In this document: positions 60,481 to 64,000 of the stretch, piece after piece | Layout: each line of letters starts with the position of its first letter | How positions within the stretch are numbered: the stretch's first letter is position 1 | Origin: Tipula vernalis | Taxonomy: Eukaryota; Arthropoda; Insecta; Diptera; Tipulidae | DNA length: 64,000 bases | Direction: 5' to 3' | Assembly: GCA_958295665.1 (NCBI GenBank) | Contig: OY282558.1 | Location: forward strand, 67,134,789 to 67,198,788 | Position numbers and translations under genes: made by a program | The notes under the pieces: model-generated | The model's database searches: none | Told to the model about the DNA's origin: nothing | The model's input: only the letters and a program-made list of their open reading frames with translations

Positions 60481-61570
60481 AGTGTGCCTGCTGAACTAAT
60501 TTGCACAGTTGGTGTTCCGCCCACTTATATTCGTCCGGTGTAATTTGGCCGTGTGGTACGTCATCCAAAATCTTAGCTTCCTGTGCGTCCTTGTTTTTGC
60601 ATAGTGCACCAAATCGTTTCAAGTAGATTAAAATTCTCTTCATTTTATTGAATGATGAAGTTCGGTCAGCAATTATGGAAACCAAATCTTTATCCATCGT
60701 AACCTTGTGTACGTTTGCAGCACGTTCTTCTAAAACGTCACTACTTGGATATCTTTCGTCATGGGAATGTCCTTGTGGCCAGGTATGCTTTTGTTGATTG
60801 CGCCAGTGGGGTCCGATGGCACCAGAGAGAATGTGCCAGCAGATCGTATGGACTGCATCCTCGCAAGGCGAAATCAGCAGGGTTGTCGGAAGAGGATACA
60901 TGGTTCCATTTTGTTGTCGGCAACATGTCCATAATTTGTGTAATCCGTTTTGAGATGAATACCTTCTACTTGGATGGATGGTGTGATAGCCAATGCAACA
61001 CTATTTCTGAATCCGTCCAACAATATACAGGTATAGAAGGTAACCTTATGAATTCTATGGCAGATTTAGTTAGCATGTCCAACAGCAACGCACCACATAG
61101 CTCGAGTCGAGGAACAGAAATAGTTTTGATCGGTGCCCGCTTGTTTTGGCTGCAATTAATCGAACGGTTATATTGGAATATTTGTCAACTATTCCACAGT
61201 AGAGCACTGCAGCGTAAACAGTGCTACTTGCGTCTGAAAATCCGTGAAGTTCACTCGTTGAGGGTGTGATATTTATTAAGCGAGGAATGTTGATTTTCTC
61301 CAATTGCTTTAGATTGCTTCGTATAGTCACCCATGCATCTATGGTTGCTTGTGTCAGCGATTCAACCCCTTCAAGATGCAGTAACCACAACTGTTGAAAT
61401 ACTGATTTTATTGGAATGATGGCGGGAGCTAGCCATCCGAGCGGATCATAAAGACGGGAGGCTTCGGATAACAGGCTTCGCTTCGTGTATGCAGATGGTT
61501 TTGGTAATTCACTAACATGGATTTTAAATGTGTCCTTCGTGGAATTTAAGGTCGTCCACATAAAAATCAT
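60473..61570 (-). pseudogene. RT connection and RNase H of the BEL/Pao element
   Basis: 61070-61570 reads RSLLSEASRLYDPLGWLAPA, IIPIKSVFQQLW and then ELHGFSDASSTVYAAVLY, where HGFSDAS is the RNase H entry motif with its first catalytic aspartate. A frame break near 61080-61100 follows. 60473-60901 resumes in another frame with HKVTMDKDLVSIIADRTSSF and RILIYLKRFGALCKN, the linker before integrase. Between them, the remaining RNase H residues are not in one frame. Confidence 0.75.
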
Positions 61571-61980
61571 TTAAAATGGAGTTTGAAGCCTGTGGAAACT
61601 CAGATATTGATTCTAAACCAACCTGTGCAAGGATTCTTGTAGCTAGAAACGGAGCAGTAGACGTACCGTAAGTAACTGTTAGCAATCGGAAGTGCTTCAG
61701 TTGGTCGGCGGGATTTTCACGCCATGCAATGCGCTGGTAATCGCAATCTCGAGCATCAACTTTAATCTGGCGATACATTCGCTCTATATCTGCTGTGAAT
61801 GCTACTGGGTGAAGACGAAAGCGCATAAGAATACTAATCAACTGCGGTTGCACTATTGGTCCCACTAATAACTTTGAATTAAGCGAGATTGGTGATAATG
61901 TGACAGCTGACCGATCGAATACCACTCTGACCTTCGTGCTTGCATTGTTTGACTTGACTATGGACTATGGTGAGGTAGAT
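61524..61980 (-). pseudogene. Reverse transcriptase of the BEL/Pao element
   Basis: Motifs in order are VVFDRSA (family form VVFDxSA, at about 61910-61930), LLVGPIVQPQL, VAFTADIERMYRQI with the first catalytic aspartate, QRIAWRENP, LLTVTYGTSTAPFLATR, and NDFYVDDL with an intact YxDD box (about 61545-61570). The BEL-specific spacing fits. The frame is lost just after YVDDL, and a stop lies upstream of VVFD, so the protein is not made intact even though the catalytic residues survive. Confidence 0.85.
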
Positions 61981-62266
61981 AAAAATGTTCAGCTGAGAGG
62001 ACCTCTTGAGATGGAAGCTCCTCTAGTTTCCAAAACTTGCGTAACTTTCGTCAATGTTGAACTCCATTTGTAAAATGTGTGGATCAGTGCTTTAGAGTCC
62101 CCTCCTGAGATAATCCATCCAAAGGTCAGTGTTTTGTGCTATTAGGCCGTTGGGTTGTGCAATTTGTCCTTGTCGTAGAAGTTTGAAAAAATGACTTGCT
62201 CCCAAAAGAATATCCACATTTCAACACTGATGCTCCAGCGAATCGGTGATTTGTAACGATGTTAGC

Positions 62267-62728
62267 TCATGCCAGGTGTTTGTCACTGCACGGTTTAGGT
62301 AATCGTGATGTGAGCCGATCCAGAATGAAAACATCTACATCTATAGCAAAGTTGCTATCTACGCGGGATGTGATGGTAAGTGTTGTTCGACCCTTGGTGG
62401 TGGCATTCGAAGCTACACCACTAATGGGAATCCAACAGTTGTTACGGGTTAGCTGTAATTTTTTCACGCACGCTTCAGTAATTAAGGATCCCTCTGATCC
62501 TGCGTCTAACAGCACCCTGCAGAAGTGATTTTTGCCAAGTAAATCTCTAACCTTTACCAAGGCAGTTGGCAATAATGAGTATCTTTCCATCACTGCAGTA
62601 TTTGTGGGAAGCGCTGTTGAGTGGTCTAGGATTGACTGTTCTGAACAGTCTTCTTCTTTGAGAGTATTCACGTTGGGTGCTTCCGAGAATGGAGCGAGGT
62701 ATGATGCTTTCGTTAACATATGAAGCAA
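62267..62728 (-). pseudogene. Aspartic protease of the BEL/Pao element
   Basis: After a variable N-terminal part, the frame has VLLDAGSEGSLITEACVKKL (about 62460-62520). It contains the D-A-G-S active-site variant and the following ITE-A-C pattern typical of BEL/Pao proteases (DUF1758 type). ISGVASNATTKGRT and the DVDVFILDRLTSRLP stretch follow, as in the family. The open frame ends at 62267 where an intact element would continue into the protease-RT linker. Confidence 0.8.
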
Positions 62729-62825
62729 CGTCGTTTAGATGGACAATTTTAAGAAGTATTCCCTTTGAATAGGCAATTGAAACATACCCGACCTTGGGCA
62801 ACAAATTCTCTTCTTTGTTCTATTT

Positions 62826-63842
62826 CTAGTTCAATGTACTGCGTACAGTCGTGCAGTCTGTGTGGTCATTACATTTAATGCATCGGAGTATCGCATTAGC
62901 TGTGGCTGCGTTTGCATCCGTTACTTCAGTATGGTATGTCACGGTGGATGATTTAGCTGGCATTCGTTTGTGTTGAACAGGCTCACAGGTTTCCAACGCA
63001 GAGCATCTTTTTTCAATGAATGATATGAACGTTTTGAAACTGAGACCTTCCGTATCTATGCTTTTAATTGCCCATTGTTTGCGTGTCTCTTCATTCAATT
63101 TCTGCAGAATGATAAAGATGAGCCAAGGGTCCCGTTTCTCAGCGTCAGGGCCTAGAGCCTTCAAGCCTCTCATAACCTCATCAGTAGTGTCGCATAGCTT
63201 GCGGAGAGAGGTTGCACATTCCTTCGTTATGGTTGGTTGAGCGATAAATTGTCTGATGAGCGATGTGATCACTAAATCCTGGTTATCATATCGTGTACAA
63301 AGCTTGTCTCATGCTTCCGAATAATTAGCGCCTGTGACTGGTATATGCCTAAGTAAATTAGCTGCATCGTCCCATAGAAAGCTTTTCAAGTATTGGAACT
63401 TGTGGACATCAGTGAGCGTCGAGTTCAAGTGTACCGACGATCCAAATAAATCTTTGAATGATAGGAACTCATTATATTTGCTGGTAAAAAATGGAATATG
63501 TATTCGTGGGAGTTTGATTTTATCCTTTGGCATTGCTGAGAAGCTCTGCTCCCGCATTGTATCAAGCATTTCCCGTTGATGTGTGGTAAAGGCCCTCATG
63601 GTGTTGTTCAATTGTTCCTGAACGGCAGTAACCATTGGACTTCGTCCGTGTATTTGTTTCCGCAAGACTGCCTTTGCCTTTGTATACCGTTGCTCGAATG
63701 TATCTATGTCGGATAGTGTTTCGTCAATGGCTACGATTTGCTCGTCGTAGTCTTTGAACTCTTCATAAACCTTCTCGAGAAGTTGCGGGATGCAAAAGGG
63801 ATTTTTCACCATCTGATTACGATTGGTGATGAAGATGAACAC
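62826..63842 (-). pseudogene. Gag of the BEL/Pao element
   Basis: Two open segments (63309-63842 and 62826-63272) are separated by a stop and frame break near 63290. The first has a helical N-terminal part (EKVYEEFKDYDEQIVAIDE), then LPRIHIPFFTSKYNEFLSFKDLF and VHKFQYLKSFLWDDAANLL, the conserved core of BEL/Pao gag (DUF1759 type). The second has WLIFIILQKLNEETRKQW and a Cys/His segment (CIKCNDHTDC) that is probably a zinc knuckle remnant. The open frame may begin within gag, since a possible earlier methionine occurs near 63915. Its role is packaging; this copy is broken. Confidence 0.75.
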
Positions 63843-64000
63843 ATCTATGACCCCCTGTTGAGAGTGCAGAATCCATGAGCTGACCCACCTTCCATATCAG
63901 CACTATAGGTTGGCATGAAGCAATGCAATCAATGTGCAGGTGGTTTATACAAAATGGGTCTATAGCCGTACGTCCTCGATTTGGCTACTAATGCGTAAAG

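Larger units (their letters stand above)
59050..64000 (-). mobile_element. BEL/Pao LTR retrotransposon, decayed, 5' end beyond the window
   Basis: On the minus strand, from right to left: gag, aspartic protease, reverse transcriptase, RNase H, integrase and the C-terminal integrase-associated domain. This order (protease-RT-RNase H-integrase with a DUF1758-type protease and a DUF5641-type tail) is that of BEL/Pao. All frames are interrupted. The protease-to-RT spacing (about 340 bp) is much shorter than usual, so the linker has an internal deletion. The 5' LTR would lie beyond 64000; no 3' LTR could be delimited near 59050. Confidence 0.85.

Overview
The window looks like nuclear DNA of a higher (cyclorrhaphan) fly. 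It is very AT-rich, dense in decayed Ty3/gypsy, BEL/Pao, Tc1/mariner and P-type transposons, and carries a fly-like extracellular-matrix gene with small exons and very large introns. A tephritid fruit fly is my best guess, but the species cannot be fixed from sequence alone. There is no bacterial-type gene, operon or CRISPR array, and I recognised no tRNA or rRNA gene.

The only clear host gene is on the + strand. A 67-nt exon at 26847-26913 carries the hydrophobic core of a signal peptide. A 656-nt exon at 55861-56516 encodes a Ser/Thr/Lys-rich stretch followed by the start of a thrombospondin type 1 repeat, as in ADAMTS-like secreted proteins. Both have good splice sites and their phases match (phase 0 to phase 0), so most of the window (26.9-55.9 kb) is probably one giant intron. 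A possible extra 50-nt exon lies at 27790-27839. The start codon and the remaining 3' exons are not identified.

Layout: 0-3.7 kb holds noncoding repeats and a long inverted repeat. 4.0-8.0 kb holds two complementary halves of one Ty3/gypsy lineage placed head to head. 8.0-10.4 kb holds an LTR-like stretch and a 10-unit CAATTGATCGT array. 10.4-17.6 kb holds a minus-strand Ty3/gypsy element with a recognisable 1.47-kb LTR, PBS-like site, gag and broken pol, truncated inside integrase. 18.0-18.5 kb is a dead mariner transposase. 21-24 kb is a patchwork of minisatellites. 24.6-26 kb is a faint retroelement remnant. 28.7-32.4 kb is a very long heptanucleotide satellite. 35.3-39.7 kb is an old degenerate tandem repeat. 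43.4-44.2 and 53.1-54.5 kb are two copies of one composite repeat. 45.3-46.7 kb is a palindromic Tc1-like element. 47.4-50.7 kb is a THAP-domain P-type transposase gene split by a 593-bp insertion. 58.0-58.9 kb is another minisatellite, and 59-63.9 kb is a decayed BEL/Pao element.

The transposon genes do not act together. They are independent insertions, all visibly disabled in the copies seen here. I found no convincing new functional system. The most notable structures are the palindromic Tc1 element, the interrupted P-type element, the heptamer satellite with its internal inversion, and the dispersed GTTGAG/CTCAAC repeat family.
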